Assembly: GCA_012719495.1 (NCBI GenBank)
Contig: JAAYAG010000005.1
Location: 1-43,098, forward strand
DNA from: Bacteroidales bacterium
Lineage (GTDB): Bacteria; Bacteroidota; Bacteroidia; Bacteroidales; Prolixibacteraceae
Direction of reading: 5' to 3'
Length of the DNA: 43,098 nucleotides
The position numbers and the translations under genes are program-made. Below the pieces are notes generated by a model, which was not told the origin of the DNA, did not search any database, and saw nothing but the letters and a program-made list of their open reading frames with translations. Of this stretch, positions 24,548 to 33,600 are shown in pieces (the first letter of the stretch is position 1; every line of letters starts with the position of its first letter).

Positions 24548-25266
24548 TTAAGTTTTAATTCAGCCAGATAATCATAATGAGGTCCGTATTCCAACAACTT
24601 GGCATCGAACCCATTTTTTGTTGCGATATCAAACAAAATTACATTATCGGCAAATAACCACGAAAAGGTTTCGCCAATAATTTTTCTATATTTCATTTTA
24701 TATTCAATTTCGCCGTAATAATTGGCTGAATTAATGTCGAACAATATCGATCCGTCTTCTTCTTCATAAAGGTAAATCAGGTCTGAAGAATCGACAAGGA
24801 TGGTTCCACCGGGCTCTAGTATTTTTTTCAGGTGCTTAAGTAATACTGAAAGTCCCTTTAAGTCTTTAGCAATTCCGATCCCATTCATCAGCAGTAATAT
24901 CGTGTCGAATTTGCAGTGGTTAAGAGAAAGAATGTCGTTATTAATGACTTTTTTAAGGCCCCGGTGTTGCATAACATTACAACTTAATTCTGAAACATCG
25001 AGTGATGTTACATCAAATCCTTTTTCTTGCAAGTGCATCGAATGACATCCGGCGCCGGCACCAATGTCTAATATTTTGCCATGGCTATGCTTCAGTGCAA
25101 GCCTTTCGAGTAGAGGCATCTCGTTATATTTCCTGAAAAAGTAATCAGGGGGAAGTTCTTCGTCTTCAATTACATCAGATTGAACGATAACAGGAGTGTT
25201 GTCATTGTGAAAGTGATAATTGTAAATGGCTTGTCCCAGCGGGTCAAATTCGGGATTGATTGTCAT
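24544..25266 (-). CDS. Class I SAM-dependent methyltransferase
   Basis: 240 residues. The Rossmann-type SAM site is complete: motif I ILDIGAGAGCHSMHL (about 66-80), motif II VTSLDVSELSC with an acidic residue at the end of strand 2, motif post-II INNDILSL, and motif IV FDTILLLMNGIGI. The N-terminal 60 residues (PLGQAIYNYHFHND, DYFFRKYNEMPLLERLAL) form a cap that may bind substrate. The last 60 residues form an aromatic-rich beta sheet (YKMKYRKIIGETFSWLFAD). The substrate is unknown. The ATGA overlap with the DUF4954 gene suggests the two proteins act on the same molecule or pathway. A small hypothetical gene lies 25 bases upstream on the same strand. Confidence 0.9.
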   Translation of the reverse strand: MTINPEFDPLGQAIYNYHFHNDNTPVIVQSDVIEDEELPPDYFFRKYNEMPLLERLALKHSHGKILDIGAGAGCHSMHLQEKGFDVTSLDVSELSCNVMQHRGLKKVINNDILSLNHCKFDTILLLMNGIGIAKDLKGLSVLLKHLKKILEPGGTILVDSSDLIYLYEEEDGSILFDINSANYYGEIEYKMKYRKIIGETFSWLFADNVILFDIATKNGFDAKLLEYGPHYDYLAELKLK

Positions 25267-25291
25267 TTTATTATAATGTTACCTATTGGCT

Positions 25292-25582
25292 TTATGCAAA
25301 TTGTGCATGGGGTATTTTGGAGGCTATATCGAAAAGGAGAAAGCATGTTTTGCTTGTTTCTGAGTACATGTAAAAACCTTTGTTTTTTCCTTCAGCAATG
25401 ATAAATATTCTGGCATCAGTAAATTTTCGTGCAGTATCTCTTACAAAATCGAGATTAATTCTTTCCTTATGTAGCCAAAAATTGGTATTAATATCCCCCA
25501 TAAGAAGTTTCTCGCCCTTCTTTTCTGCCTCTTTGAAATAATTGCAGGCTGACTGATAATCGATTGGCCTGGCTACATTCAT
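25292..25582 (-). CDS. Small hypothetical protein upstream of the methyltransferase
   Basis: 96 residues from the ATG at 25582. The open frame extends 27 codons further upstream, but those codons run over the hairpin at 25640-25660 and have no leader or helix logic. The ATG start gives MNVARPIDYQSACNYFKEAEKKGEKLLMGD, split as a helix followed by FWLHKERINLDFVRDTARKFTDARIFIIAEGKNKGFYMYS, an alpha/beta pattern of a compact soluble domain. There is no signal peptide. Family not recognised. It stands 25 bases before the methyltransferase start, so the three genes (this one, the methyltransferase and DUF4954) probably form one operon. Confidence 0.6.
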   Translation of the reverse strand: MNVARPIDYQSACNYFKEAEKKGEKLLMGDINTNFWLHKERINLDFVRDTARKFTDARIFIIAEGKNKGFYMYSETSKTCFLLFDIASKIPHAQFA

Positions 25583-25639
25583 ACTTAATGGGTTTTTTAT
25601 GTGTTTAGTATAGTCGATTTTGATAGTAATAATACAAAC

Positions 25640-25660
25640 AAGAAGGGGGTATTCCCCCCT
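25640..25660 (-). terminator. Likely weak terminator after the OmpP1/FadL gene
   Basis: On the minus strand AGGGGG-GAATA-CCCCCT forms a GC-rich 6-bp hairpin, unusual in this AT-rich sequence, followed by TCTTGTTTGTATT. It lies 45 bases past the stop of the porin gene and upstream of the small hypothetical gene's start. The T-tract is interrupted, so termination may be partial. Confidence 0.45.
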
Positions 25661-25704
25661 CATGTTAAAAAAGTTATCAACATTTTTTTGAACAACCTCT
25701 CACA

Positions 25705-27294
25705 TTAAAAACGAAAGCCCAGTGTAATTGTTGCCTGACTGTTGGTATAATTTAATTGTGCAATATTTTTACCGTTCATTGGGTCATTGGGCACCATTGC
25801 ATGTACTTTGTATGCTGTACTGATGTCGCTTAGTCTATAGGCAAAATCGATGAAAAATGATTGTTGACGGTATCCAAATCCTGCAGAATAAGTATTGAAG
25901 CTATCATTTCGGTTAGCCACAGCTGTTTCTTCATAATTATCTACCCATGGGTTTCCAAGATGTTGATATCCGGCTCTGAGGAAGAAATTGTCTGTAGCAC
26001 GTAGTTCAGCTCCAATACGCAAGTTGCTGGTCGATTGGTACATGTTTGCCATGACAGTATTTTTACTTGAATAATCCCAATTGTCGCCACTATCCCTGAA
26101 TTTTGCATTTGCATAATTTTGCCATTCATAATCAACACTTACAATCCCTAATTTGCCAAAAAGTAACGAGGCGCTTGCAATGGTTTTGAATGGGGTTTCC
26201 AATTCAAATTGATAATCGTCGGCAGTTGATGTGTAGTTCCAATTGTTAGAATAATTATTAGTATTATCACCAACAGGCTGATCGAAGTTCGCATCAATAG
26301 TATTACTTTCCGAGCAGTTTATGGTGTAGAAATTTGGGGTATGAACTGCCAAACCTACACGCAGCATTTTGAAAGGTCTATAGATAAGGCCAGCTTTAAA
26401 GTTTACCCCGGCACCCGAATGGTTGAGGCTTGAATACATGGAATAATCTTTAAAATAGTTGCTATTTTGATAGTCGTCCGATTCGGTAAACGTACTTGAC
26501 TGATAATACTCCAAGTCGAGCAAGCTTATTGATCCGCCAAAGAATAGTTTGTGGTTAACGTTCAACCCTAGTGACATAACATACTCGTCAATTCTGCCAC
26601 TGGTTCGAACAGACTTGCGTTGATTGTGTGACTTTACTCCGACTTCTTTATATCCATATCCTTTGAAGTTGCCATTTTCATCGTTGATTACATAACTGGA
26701 GTAGTTTGATAGGTCATTAAAATATTTCCCTTCAAGTACTTCTTCGTTGTTATCGTAATCAATCAGCCATGTGTCGTAGGCCAGGCCTTCTTCCAGTTTG
26801 TAAAATTTGGTGGGGTCTCCAATTTTGTTGGCCATATCAGTGTAGTAGCTCAATAACGTGGTCTCGGCATTGTTGCCAACAATAGAGATGTTGTTGTTGA
26901 AATTTTTCAACCGGTTTACTCCAAAACCAAAGCTGACACTCATAATTCCGCTGGCACTTCCGGTGTTAATTACACCAACATAACTGATATTATCAAAGTT
27001 GAAGCGATACTTGTTATCAGAAGAATTTGTGCCCAGGTAGCTGGCATCTGCCCCATTTATATTTAGGGTAGGCGAGAGGGTAAATTCTCCTGAGCGGTAA
27101 AGGCCCATTCCTGCGGGGTTAATACTTGCAGAAATAAAGTCTCCACCAAGAGAGCCGAAAGCACTACCCATCGAAACTGAACGGGCTGTTCCTCCGTAAT
27201 TGGTTTGAGAATATCGTAAGGCATCGAAGAAATCTTGACCGAAAGCTATATGTCCAGCCAAAATTATCAATATGGTAATAATATATCGTTTCAT
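25705..27294 (-). CDS. OmpP1/FadL-family outer-membrane transporter
   Basis: 529 residues with a signal peptide (1-19, cleavage near AFG-Q). The mature N-terminus DALRYSQTNYGGTARSVSMGSAFGSLGGDFISASINPAGMGLY carries the FadL/OmpP1 hatch signature (gtARs.gmGgAf.a..dd.sa...NPAgla), here split over residues about 25-66. The remainder shows barrel strands (YVGVINTGSASGIMSVSFGFGVNRL, LSLLDLEYYQ, GVNFKAGLIYRPFKMLRVGLAVHTP, SVDYEWQNYANAKF, LRIGAELRATDNFFLRAGYQHLG) and ends ATITLGFRF with C-terminal Phe. FadL proteins pass long-chain fatty acids or other hydrophobic compounds across the outer membrane; the substrate here is unknown. A loop region around 160-215 is longer than in typical members. It lies 51 bases after a low-complexity lipoprotein gene on the same strand, so the two are likely co-transcribed. 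Confidence 0.88.
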   Translation of the reverse strand: MKRYIITILIILAGHIAFGQDFFDALRYSQTNYGGTARSVSMGSAFGSLGGDFISASINPAGMGLYRSGEFTLSPTLNINGADASYLGTNSSDNKYRFNFDNISYVGVINTGSASGIMSVSFGFGVNRLKNFNNNISIVGNNAETTLLSYYTDMANKIGDPTKFYKLEEGLAYDTWLIDYDNNEEVLEGKYFNDLSNYSSYVINDENGNFKGYGYKEVGVKSHNQRKSVRTSGRIDEYVMSLGLNVNHKLFFGGSISLLDLEYYQSSTFTESDDYQNSNYFKDYSMYSSLNHSGAGVNFKAGLIYRPFKMLRVGLAVHTPNFYTINCSESNTIDANFDQPVGDNTNNYSNNWNYTSTADDYQFELETPFKTIASASLLFGKLGIVSVDYEWQNYANAKFRDSGDNWDYSSKNTVMANMYQSTSNLRIGAELRATDNFFLRAGYQHLGNPWVDNYEETAVANRNDSFNTYSAGFGYRQQSFFIDFAYRLSDISTAYKVHAMVPNDPMNGKNIAQLNYTNSQATITLGFRF

Positions 27295-27345
27295 AGTGTT
27301 TTCAATTTTTAGTTCAACATGCTTGTCTTGAAATGGCTATCTAAA

Positions 27346-28989
27346 TTATCTTCTGCCTCCGCTCGATGAGCTTCCGGATGAACTGCTACTTGATGAAGAA
27401 CCACTGCTCGAAGAAGAACCTCCTGAACTATAGCTTCTTGATGGAGAAGGAGATGAACTTCCTGAACTGTAGCTTCTCGACGGAGAAGGAGAAGAACTAC
27501 CTGAACTATAGCTTCTTGATGGAGAAGGAGATGAACTTCCAGAGCTGTAGCTTCTCGACGGGGAGGGTGAACTACTGGGGCTATAACTTCTTGATGGCGA
27601 CGACGAGCTTCCTGAACTATAGCTTCTTGACGGAGTTGATGAACTACCTGAATTATAGCTTCTCGAAGGGGTAGAGGGGCTAACCGAGTTATTATTTCTC
27701 GATGGGCCAGGACTACTTTGATAACTTCGAGTTGGGCTTTGGCTATTCGACGATGGAATTTCGTAGGTTGATTTTTTTGTCTGTGATTGAATTGCCCGAC
27801 TGCTGCTGCCAGATGTAGGGGTTCTGTACTTGCTTTGTTCCGATGCCGCAGGTCTGCTCGTGTTATAAGAAGCCCTAGTGTTTGTTCGAGGCTTATTATA
27901 ACTCGGAGTTTCGCTTTTGCGGCTTGGCGAAGTGCTTATCCCTGATGGACTATCGCTTATGGCTTTTCGTTCGATGTTTTGACCAGGTGTACGATATGCC
28001 GGAGTTTCTGTAGCCTTGTTTGTTTCTGTGGCACGAACTGCTCCCGAGGAGTTAACTACATTTCTTCTTTTCTCGGTGAGAACTCCTCTGCTGGTACGTT
28101 CTTGTCCTGTTGTCGATGCAGATTTTTCAATTTGCATGCTTTCCCTATTTTGAGCAATGACTGTACGGCGATTTAAGTTTTCACCTGATTTGAATGCTGA
28201 ACTGTTTTCTACTCCGTCGTTCGATCTTCTGTTCGACGATCCGGCAACACCTCCACCACCATAGATGGCATTGGGATTGCTCGACCTTCTCAAGTTTTGG
28301 TAACGGTCTTCTCGATCGTAATCATACCAGTGATGATTATGATGGTTTCCATAATAATACGGACTGTACCAGCCATAGTAGTCGCCATACCATGAATTAT
28401 AATAGGGTGAATTCCATGAATAGTACCATGGGTCATAATACCAAGAATCCCAGTACCAAGAGTTCCATCCCCAAGAATTCCAGTAACGGCCTGAATAATA
28501 AGGATTATATCCATAACCAAAATAAAAGGATGATCTCCAGGGATTGTAATAATACGGATCGTAGAAAAATCCTATTCTGTCGGAATATGAATAATAATCA
28601 TCATCCTCGAGGTAATAATTGTTAATAATATATGATTGGCCGTCATCAGAAGGGAGGTATAAACTTTCTTCAGATGAGCGGGAAATATTATCAATATTTC
28701 GAGCCTGAACTTCAGGATACCAATCGGGTTGATCATCGGCATAGATGTAGTTGTCGAGGGTTTTGTTTCCTTTGCCATCTTCACCTACTTCGGTGATTAT
28801 GAGCATATCACTTTGGGTGATGCTGTCGGCACTTTTGGTAGCCGGCACTTCTTGTGTTACAGCTACGGGAGGGGTATCTCCGGGCCAGTAATATAGGTCG
28901 TCGACATACCGCCCCGTCATTTGATTGCTTGTTCCACAGGCTGTGGCGATCAAAGCGATCAGGATTACTATGATTACATTAGGTTTCAT
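27346..28989 (-). CDS. Lipoprotein with Tyr/Trp-rich and Ser/Gly/Pro-repeat regions
   Basis: 547 residues. A lipoprotein signal ends IATACG (Cys18). Residues about 130-235 are strikingly aromatic: Tyr, Trp, Asn and Ser make up most of the sequence (for example WGWNSWYWDSWYYDPWYYSW), ending in a His cluster GNHHNHHWYDYDRED. Residues about 250-410 are polar and basic with SxxxTP motifs. From about 430 to the end the sequence is built from SRSYSSGSSSPSP-type units of 13 residues and finishes in Ser/Gly runs and GGRR. It resembles Bacteroidota 'vitellogenin-like' surface lipoproteins; no enzymatic domain is seen. A strong AAAGGAGG precedes the ATG by 8 bases, unusual in this phylum. It precedes the OmpP1/FadL gene by 51 bases. 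A structural or adhesive surface layer role is inference. Confidence 0.8.
   Translation of the reverse strand: MKPNVIIVILIALIATACGTSNQMTGRYVDDLYYWPGDTPPVAVTQEVPATKSADSITQSDMLIITEVGEDGKGNKTLDNYIYADDQPDWYPEVQARNIDNISRSSEESLYLPSDDGQSYIINNYYLEDDDYYSYSDRIGFFYDPYYYNPWRSSFYFGYGYNPYYSGRYWNSWGWNSWYWDSWYYDPWYYSWNSPYYNSWYGDYYGWYSPYYYGNHHNHHWYDYDREDRYQNLRRSSNPNAIYGGGGVAGSSNRRSNDGVENSSAFKSGENLNRRTVIAQNRESMQIEKSASTTGQERTSRGVLTEKRRNVVNSSGAVRATETNKATETPAYRTPGQNIERKAISDSPSGISTSPSRKSETPSYNKPRTNTRASYNTSRPAASEQSKYRTPTSGSSSRAIQSQTKKSTYEIPSSNSQSPTRSYQSSPGPSRNNNSVSPSTPSRSYNSGSSSTPSRSYSSGSSSSPSRSYSPSSSPSPSRSYSSGSSSPSPSRSYSSGSSSPSPSRSYSSGSSSPSPSRSYSSGGSSSSSGSSSSSSSSGSSSSGGRR
27420..27665. repeat. Tandem repeat coding for Ser/Gly/Pro units
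   Basis: Units of 39 bases (13 codons) and shorter ones repeat about six times, with pairs of alternating variants giving a 78-base higher-order period, for example the recurring AGCTTCTTGATGGAGAAGG and AGCTTCTCGACGGAGAAGG. The high DNA identity between units points to recent expansion and possible length variation by slippage or recombination. The period is a multiple of three, so unit changes would not break the frame. Confidence 0.8.
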
Positions 28990-28997
28990 AAACTTGT

Positions 28998-29005
28998 CCT
29001 CCTTT
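28998..29005 (-). promoter_or_regulatory. Strong Shine-Dalgarno of the repeat lipoprotein gene
   Basis: AAAGGAGG lies 8 bases before the ATG at 28989-28987 on the minus strand. It is a near-perfect anti-16S match, while most genes in this window have only A-rich leaders. It fixes the start and suggests high translation. Confidence 0.7.
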
Positions 29006-29094
29006 GACTTTATTTATTTTATTTTTTTTGTGTTTCTTTGTACGTGCTTTTCTGCACAAAAAATGAAACAAATATTATACCAAAGAAGCTTATA

Positions 29095-30570
29095 ATGGCG
29101 AAGGAATTAACTTCAAGGAAAGAAAATTATTCTCAGTGGTACAACGATCTGGTTATAAAGGCCGATTTAGCTGAGAATTCTGCTGTGAGAGGTTGTATGG
29201 TAATCAAACCTTATGGTTATGCAATCTGGGAAAAAATGCAGCACGAACTCGATCGTATGTTTAAAGAAACAGGCCACGTAAATGCCTATTTCCCATTATT
29301 TATCCCAAAATCGTTTTTTAGCAAAGAGGCCAGCCATGTCGAAGGTTTTGCTAAAGAATGCGCAGTGGTTACTCACTACCGTTTGAAAAACGATCCCAAT
29401 GGGAAGGGTGTTGTGGTCGACCCTGATGCAAAGCTTGAGGAAGAGCTTATTGTCAGGCCTACATCTGAAACGATTATTTGGAATACCTATAAAAATTGGA
29501 TTCATTCGTGGCGTGATCTTCCAATTTTGTGCAACCAATGGGCAAACGTTGTTCGCTGGGAAATGCGTACCCGTTTGTTTTTGCGGACTGCCGAGTTTTT
29601 ATGGCAGGAAGGGCATACTGCCCACGCAACGAAGGAAGAGGCAATGGAAGAAACTATGAAAATGGTTAATGTATATGCCGACTTTGCTGAAAATTTTCTT
29701 GCTCTTCCGGTTATTAAAGGTCACAAATCGGAAAATGAACGTTTTGCCGGAGCTCTCGACACTCTTTGTATCGAAGCTCTGATGCAGGATGGAAAAGCCC
29801 TGCAGGCTGGAACTTCTCATTTTCTTGGTCAAAATTTCGCCAAAGCATTCGATGTGAAGTTTGCAGATAAAGAAGGAAAACTTGATTATGTTTGGGCTAC
29901 ATCGTGGGGCGTTTCTACCCGATTGATGGGTGCGCTTATAATGGCTCATTCCGATGATAACGGGTTGGTTCTTCCTCCAAAACTTGCTCCTTATCAAGTG
30001 GTTATTGTTCCTATATATAAAGAAATGGAACAACTTGCATCAATTAGCTCAAAAGTTGAAGGAATTATTAAAGCATTGCGCGCTAAAGGCATATCGGTGA
30101 AATACGATGATAATGATGCTAAAAAACCAGGATGGAAGTTTGCTGAATATGAGTTGAAAGGTGTTCCTGTTCGCCTGGCATTGGGCCCTCGCGATCTCGA
30201 AAATGGCACAATTGAAGTTGCCCGTCGTGATACACTTACCAAAGAGGTGGTGCCCATCGAAAATGTAGATGTATATGTCGCTGATTTGCTTGAAGAAATT
30301 CAAAAAACTATTTACAATAAGGCCTTGGAATTTAGGGCTGCTTCAACAACGTCAGTTAATACATGGGAAGAATTTAAAGAAGTATTGGTGAATAAGGGCG
30401 GATTTATCTCGGCTCATTGGGATGGCACCCCCGAAACCGAACAGAAAATTAAAGAAGAAACAAAAGCTACTATTCGTTGTATTCCACTCGATGCTGTTGA
30501 GGAGGAAGGAAAATGTATTTATTCCGGAAAACCTTCGAAGTGCAGGGTGTTGTTTGCTATTGCTTATTAG
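29095..30570 (+). CDS. proS: Prolyl-tRNA synthetase, archaeal/eukaryote-type
   Basis: 491 residues from the ATG at 29095. The frame opens 19 codons earlier, but [29 protein letters not shown] is the standard N-terminus and an A-rich leader precedes it. The enzyme charges tRNA(Pro) with proline in the cytoplasm. Class II motifs are clear: motif 1 region [15 protein letters not shown], then RPTSETIIW, motif 2 [24 protein letters not shown], the [14 protein letters not shown] loop, and motif 3 region [29 protein letters not shown]. The anticodon-binding domain (YQVVIVPIY...[12 protein letters not shown]...[14 protein letters not shown]) follows, and the C-terminal zinc-binding-type domain ends in the usual Tyr. 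There is no bacterial-type editing insertion between motifs 2 and 3. This type 3 form is normal for Bacteroidota. Confidence 0.96.
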   Translation: MAKELTSRKENYSQWYNDLVIKADLAENSAVRGCMVIKPYGYAIWEKMQHELDRMFKETGHVNAYFPLFIPKSFFSKEASHVEGFAKECAVVTHYRLKNDPNGKGVVVDPDAKLEEELIVRPTSETIIWNTYKNWIHSWRDLPILCNQWANVVRWEMRTRLFLRTAEFLWQEGHTAHATKEEAMEETMKMVNVYADFAENFLALPVIKGHKSENERFAGALDTLCIEALMQDGKALQAGTSHFLGQNFAKAFDVKFADKEGKLDYVWATSWGVSTRLMGALIMAHSDDNGLVLPPKLAPYQVVIVPIYKEMEQLASISSKVEGIIKALRAKGISVKYDDNDAKKPGWKFAEYELKGVPVRLALGPRDLENGTIEVARRDTLTKEVVPIENVDVYVADLLEEIQKTIYNKALEFRAASTTSVNTWEEFKEVLVNKGGFISAHWDGTPETEQKIKEETKATIRCIPLDAVEEEGKCIYSGKPSKCRVLFAIAY

Positions 30571-30591
30571 TTTTTTAGGTTTCGATATATA

Positions 30592-30630
30592 AAAAAGTAA
30601 GTCCCGGAAATTTTCCGGGACTTACTTTTT
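30592..30630. terminator. Strong bidirectional terminator between proS and the propeller gene
   Basis: A 19-bp perfect inverted repeat (30592-30610 with 30612-30630) around a single central T contains the GC core AGTCCCGGAAA and has A-runs on one side and T-runs on the other. It can end both convergent transcripts. The stop codon of the minus-strand gene overlaps its right edge. Confidence 0.95.
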
Positions 30631-33600
30631 TATTTGATTACCTTAATGGTTCTTTCCTGTTTTCCGTCGCTTACTTTTAACATGTATGCTCCTCTGCTCA
30701 AGTCTGATGTATTTATTTTATCAGTTATTCCATTAGCCTTCACTTTTTTGAACACTTTTCCTTCGAGGTCTGAGATGGTAATCTCATACGTTTTGCCCTT
30801 CTCTCCCTCAAAAGAAATATTTAGATATTCGTTGAATGGAACAGGGTAAGCTCTAATTTCCCCTCGTGTGAATTCATCAGCACTTACTGGGAGTGATAAA
30901 AAGCTTTCGGGGTTTCCCTCGCCTCCGGCAATAGAGTATGTTTCGAACCCTGGTTCTCCCTGATAATCGAAGACTGCAACCCAATAGGTTGTGTTTGGTG
31001 AGAGGCCCGTAACTTCAACACTAGTTCCAGTTCCATTGTAGATACAATACCAGGTGCCAATTGCTGAACCTTTTTTGTATTCAGCATTTGCTGTGTATGT
31101 TGTCCAGTTGAATGGAGTCAATAGTTGTACAATCGATTCGGAGATGAAAACAACCCTTTTTATTGTTGACGTATTAGAAGATTCTGGAACTGCATTTAGT
31201 ATTCTAACGCCGTTGTTTGTAGCTATCCACATTTTTCCTTCTTCGTCTTTCTGAAGGTCGTTAATATATTCATTCGGGAGTGCCGTGACAAAACCTTTCC
31301 CTGAGGTCCAGGAGATTGAAGCTCGATTCGATGATTTTGGCACGATGTTGATGTTCGATGCTTGTGTTGACACGCAAATTCCATTTTCAGTTCCAAACCA
31401 GATATTCCCTTTGTCATCTTTTTCAATATCACGAACAATTGGATTCATTATATTGTCCCAAGGGTTAATTGAGTAATCCCAGTATCCTTTGGTCGATGGG
31501 CCAAAATGCGCAAAAGCTCCTTCGTTGGTGCCATACCATTGTATTGTATCATAAATTGAAACAGCATGAATGGTGTCTGACCACAATCCGCTCCAGACAC
31601 TGCTCATAGCCGATGCACCGGTGAATCCATCTACTTCGTTATACGACATGCGAATTACTCCTTCTCCAGAGGTCCCCATATATACCGACCCATCTTTCTC
31701 ATAGCTGGCAATTGAATTTACTTCTAATCGTCCCCAGTCTTTGGTGTCGTGGTCATAATTGATAAAGGTTTTTATTGTGTCCCAACCATTACTCCCGAAT
31801 GTGTTGATTCCAACAGGAGTCGCAATCCAGCGGAAGTGGTTTTTATCTAATCCAACTGCTGTAATAGTGTCGTTAATAGTGCCTGATTCCGGGCCTCCTA
31901 CATAATAGGTTGTTGCCGAGGTTACCCCATCGATATTGTAACTCATTACTGATAATCCGCCATTAGTTGCCACCCAAACTTCGTCACCATAGCGGGTTTT
32001 TTCATATTTTATATCGTTAATTGTGTTGTTCCTTAAATGATTAGAAGTATTGATCTGATCCCAAGCTATGTCGTTGTAGCGAGAGATGCCATTATCGGTG
32101 CCAAACCATTTTACGTTGAACGAGTCGATGAAAATTGTATTTACTTTGGCACTAGCTAATCCACTGTTATCGGGGGTAAGGTGGTCGTTTGCCAAGTTTA
32201 CTTTTACCAGTTCAATTCCGTTTCCGGTACCCAAGTTGCGTGAATATTTCATTTCGCTTGGATTGTTCCAGTGTTCGTAAACGCCAAGACTTGCCAAAGG
32301 AGTGCCGTCTCCTTCAGGGTCATAGGTTATTCCTTCTGCCCAGTTTGCTGGGTCGGCTGCTTGTAAAAGGTAGTCGTCGCAACCTTCGAAATATGGATAT
32401 TTTTGGCTGCTTGGTTTGTTCTTGTATTCTTCAAGCAAGAAATCATAACAAACAGCATCAATGGCAACTTTGTCTTGTGAAATAAAAATTGAATTTGGAT
32501 AATCGTTATTGAATGGAGCCATTGTCCATTTTTCGACAAAACCTTCCCAACTGCGACCTGCCCAAATGCCATCAACAATGGTTACGAGGGTTTTCCCTCC
32601 TACGTCTTTGTGACCTAGGTAATCAACCAAATGGCGATATTTTCCATAACCCGGGTTGTTTTTGGGTAATGAATAATGCATGTCAATAATGTATTGATCG
32701 GCAGGACTCGAATTGTCTTGTAAAACCGAGCCTTGGTGATTCTTAGCTCCAATTGTAATGCCGCCTTCGTTGTGTGTTTTCAGACAGGGCATGTTGATGA
32801 TATAAGCTGCATCAACATATTCTTGAGGAATTCTGAAATCAAGTTTTTTGTCACTGAATTTCATAGCGTGTTCAGTTGTGGGAACCGTTTGATGCCGCCC
32901 AGAAAGACCTCGCCCGTCGCAATAATTGACATCGGGATAAACTGAATGGCACATATCCCAATACAGGTTGTGGAAATTGCGGAACGGATCACCGAGATAT
33001 ATATCTGATTGGGCAACACCAACCTCTTCAATAAGATGCCTTAATAATATCAAAGCCATTTCTGGCGTAAGGTCCATGCGGTCGAAGTTTTGTGTTTTGG
33101 TCATTCCGTTGGCTGAATTTGTAATATTCACTTTGATATAAATTTTTTCACCTGGGGTATATCCAACAGAACCTTTGCCTTGTTGCTCGTTGAAGTGTTT
33201 GAACATGGCATCCCAAGCTTCTGGTAATGTTGATGCGTCTGTGTAACTCAGGATCGCTTTATCGAACATTTTAGATACTTCTGCTCGGTTGGTTTGATAG
33301 GCCCACCAATTTGTTTTATTGTTAGACGGTGTGAAATTCTCATTTGTCGCATTTTTGTTCCAAACCCAAACTACTCGGCCTGGTTTCAGTCCGTCGGCAG
33401 TTCCAATAGGATTGTTTGCTTCAAAATAACTGGCTTCAACTAAGGTTGCAGCCTTTGATTCTTGGCCTGTGGATACATTGGCAGCTATAATCATTACAAA
33501 AGTTGCCGCCAATAGAGCAGTTGCAGTTACATATTTCGATGCCTGTAACTTTTTGTGAAACAAGCGAATTGCAAAAGCTGAGCCTGCAATAGAAAGGATA

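Noticed and set aside
27420-27665. CRISPR-like regular repeats
   Set aside because: There are no unique spacers; the units are contiguous coding repeats with a period divisible by three.
27366-27674. 102-residue plus-strand frame rich in NYSF repeats
   Set aside because: It is the antisense of the Ser/Gly/Pro repeat of the lipoprotein gene; the periodicity comes from that repeat.
29399-29659. Frames inside proS on either strand
   Set aside because: All are shadows of the well-supported proS reading frame, with no leader or family signal.
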